This document shows positions 15,406-16,475 of a DNA stretch of 16,475 nt, piece after piece. The stretch covers positions 1-16,475 of the forward strand of contig UQNP01000029.1 of assembly GCA_900542385.1 (NCBI GenBank), given 5' to 3'. Within the stretch, counting starts at the first letter, position 1. Every line of letters begins with the position of its first letter. The notes under the pieces were generated by a model. It ran no database searches. It saw only the letters and a list, made by a program, of their open reading frames with translations, and was not told the DNA's origin. Made by a program: the position numbers and the translations under genes. The DNA comes from an uncultured Eubacterium sp. (GTDB lineage: Bacteria > Bacillota > Clostridia > Peptostreptococcales > Anaerovoracaceae).

Positions 15406-15478
15406 CTTCACGCGTATATCATCCTGCACATGATATACGCAAACATATAAATCGCCCATCATATGTTTGACATATACC
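15406..15478. repeat. Two inverted repeats downstream of bceB
   Basis: GCGTATATCAT (15412-15422) pairs perfectly with ATGATATACGC (15430-15440) around a 7-nt loop, and AAACATAT (15441-15448) pairs with ATATGTTT (15461-15468). Neither is followed by a U-tract on either strand, so neither is a clear intrinsic terminator. Confidence 0.6.
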
Positions 15479-15549
15479 GAAAACGTCCTGATAAGCTTTT
15501 CTGACAGGGTATCCCTTAAGAACAAGCAGTCAGGGCGTTTTCATCTTTT
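15479..15549 (+). terminator. Long imperfect hairpin, probable terminator of the bce operon or small structured RNA
   Basis: GAAAACGTCCTGA (15479-15491) pairs with TCAGGGCGTTTTC (15530-15542) over 13 bp with one G-U. The loop folds further: CTT/AAG and TTCT/AGAA, then a 3x3 internal loop and AGGG-TAT-CCCT (15506-15516). The 3' side runs into TTTTCATCTTTT, giving a moderately U-rich tail on the plus strand. It is the best termination candidate after bceB, but the elaborate stem could also be a palindromic repeat or small RNA. The rest of the 203-bp gap has no credible ORF. Confidence 0.55.
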
Positions 15550-15573
15550 CAGCAAATCTTCACTTTATCATGT

Positions 15574-15602
15574 TTGAATTATGCACAGGTTTATGGTAAT
15601 CT
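15574..15602 (+). promoter_or_regulatory. Possible promoter of the DUF5685 gene
   Basis: TTGAAT (15574-15579) is followed by a 17-bp spacer and TAATCT (15597-15602) preceded by TGg, an extended -10 arrangement. The -10 lies 6 nt before the ATG at 15609, leaving almost no 5' leader. Confidence 0.35.
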
Positions 15603-15608
15603 TTGTTT

Positions 15609-16475
15609 ATGCTGGGATATGTGAAGATATACAAGAGCGAACTTAAAGTACGCGAATACGAAATATACTGCGGTTATTACTGCGGCGTGTGCAAATCAAT
15701 AGGCAGACGATACGGGCAGCTTCCGAGAATGGTGCTCAGCTATGATGCGGCGTTCCTTGCCCTGTTTCTCGCCTCTTTTGACGATGCCCCGGATGAGCCG
15801 CTCCAGGAACACTGTGCGATACATCATGTAAAGAAAAAAACTCTGATATACAACAAAGCTGTAGATTACGCCGGAGACGTAATGCTTATTTTAGCATGGC
15901 ACAAGCTTTTGGATGATGTTAAAGATGAAAACAAACTATATGCGAAAACAGCTATGCTCCTGATGAAAAATGTATACAAGAAGCTGTATTCAAAATATAA
16001 AAATCTCTGCAAAAAAACAGAAAACGCACTAAAGGAACTTTCATCTTTGGAAAAATCAAAATGCGACAGTATAGATATAGCCGCCGATCAGTTTTCAACG
16101 ATAATGGAGACAATATTTGAAGAAGGCGTAAAAATACTATACCAGAATTCTCTTCCGCCTGAAACTGTCGAATTCGTAAAAAAAACCGGCTGGCACATGG
16201 GTAAATGGATATACATGATAGACGCCGCAGATGACATAGAAGACAATATAAAAACAGGGGCTTACAATCCTCTCATTTACCGTTTTGCATACGATTCGGA
16301 CAAAGAAAATGCAGACCAGTTCAGAAACAGGATAGAGGACTCTCTCAGATTCAATTTATTTCACTACCTTGCAGTTACAGGTAATTGCATCAACTCTCTT
16401 GATATCAAAAAAAATCAAGGTATAATAGATAATGTGGTTTATTTTGGTCTGAACAAAAAGACAGAAGAAGTTATC
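15609..16475 (+). CDS. DUF5685-family protein, C-terminus cut by the window end
   Basis: The frame from ATG 15609 stays open to the end of the window (289 residues, no stop). The N-terminus MLGYVKIYKSELKVREYEIY, the Cys cluster YCGYYCGVCKSIG (Cys21, 25, 28), LPRMVLSYDAAFLAL, and the late KKNQGIIDNVVYFG segment match what I know of the DUF5685 family of Clostridia, whose function is unknown. The match to the family's C-terminal motif suggests only a few residues are missing. The protein is mostly helical, with no signal peptide. Two Asp-rich motifs stand out: DDVKD (102-106) and DDIED (208-212) inside IDAADDIEDNIKTGAYNP. Both resemble the Mg-binding DDxxD motifs of all-alpha isoprenyl and squalene/phytoene synthases. 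No Shine-Dalgarno precedes the ATG. Confidence 0.85.
   Translation, partial: MLGYVKIYKSELKVREYEIYCGYYCGVCKSIGRRYGQLPRMVLSYDAAFLALFLASFDDAPDEPLQEHCAIHHVKKKTLIYNKAVDYAGDVMLILAWHKLLDDVKDENKLYAKTAMLLMKNVYKKLYSKYKNLCKKTENALKELSSLEKSKCDSIDIAADQFSTIMETIFEEGVKILYQNSLPPETVEFVKKTGWHMGKWIYMIDAADDIEDNIKTGAYNPLIYRFAYDSDKENADQFRNRIEDSLRFNLFHYLAVTGNCINSLDIKKNQGIIDNVVYFGLNKKTEEVI

Noticed and set aside
15412..15440. Perfect 11-bp inverted repeat as the bceB terminator
   Set aside because: No U-tract follows on either strand, so it is listed only as a repeat.
1..16475. tRNA, rRNA, CRISPR or mobile element
   Set aside because: I found no cloverleaf, rRNA-like stretch, regularly spaced repeat array, transposase or integrase on either strand, though a covariance-model scan was not possible.

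Overview
The window looks like a chromosomal segment of a low-to-moderate GC Firmicute, most likely a Clostridia-class anaerobe. The reasons are strong AAGGAGG-type ribosome binding sites, heavy use of ATA and AGA codons, an FMN riboswitch driving a RibU-type ECF riboflavin transporter, the Bacillus-like gene order tsaE-tsaB-rimI-tsaD-ydiF, a BceRS-BceAB module, and a DUF5685 protein. I see no tRNA or rRNA gene, insertion sequence, integrase, phage gene or CRISPR array.

Layout. (1) Positions 64-4970, minus strand: a tight operon read right to left, tsaE, tsaB, rimI, a 59-residue Cys-rich ORF, tsaD and a ydiF-type ABC-F ATPase. It joins the bacterial t6A-tRNA modification proteins, an N-acetyltransferase and a ribosome-associated ATPase. 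(2) Positions 5021-5936, minus: a transcription unit with a perfect consensus promoter, an FMN riboswitch, an intrinsic terminator, ribU and a second terminator. (3) Positions 5971-6675, minus: an RluB/RsuA-type pseudouridine synthase, divergent from (4) 6775-7971, plus: a DUF815 AAA ATPase ending in a nested-hairpin terminator. (5) Positions 8054-9478, minus: CCA-adding tRNA nucleotidyltransferase. (6) Positions 9571-15405, plus: an M20D amidohydrolase followed by a complete Bce-type peptide-antibiotic sensing and resistance module (response regulator, intramembrane-sensing kinase, ATPase, 10-TM permease with a large extracellular domain). A candidate BceR operator lies between bceS and bceA. 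(7) Positions 15406-15608: a non-coding gap with several inverted repeats. (8) Positions 15609 to the window end, plus: a DUF5685 protein missing only its C-terminal end.

Functionally, the left half is translation housekeeping (t6A synthesis, rRNA pseudouridylation, CCA addition, ABC-F) plus FMN-controlled riboflavin uptake. The right half is a cell-envelope stress response in which BceS is expected to sense through BceAB and BceR to activate bceAB.

No wholly new multi-gene system is evident. The most interesting points are: the DUF5685 protein has two DDxxD motifs arranged like those of all-alpha isoprenoid synthases; a likely antiterminator pairing in the ribU leader; a small Cys-rich protein inserted in the t6A operon; a RimI lacking the central glycine of its acetyl-CoA loop; and start codons (cca, DUF5685, possibly tsaE) that suggest leaderless or near-leaderless mRNAs.
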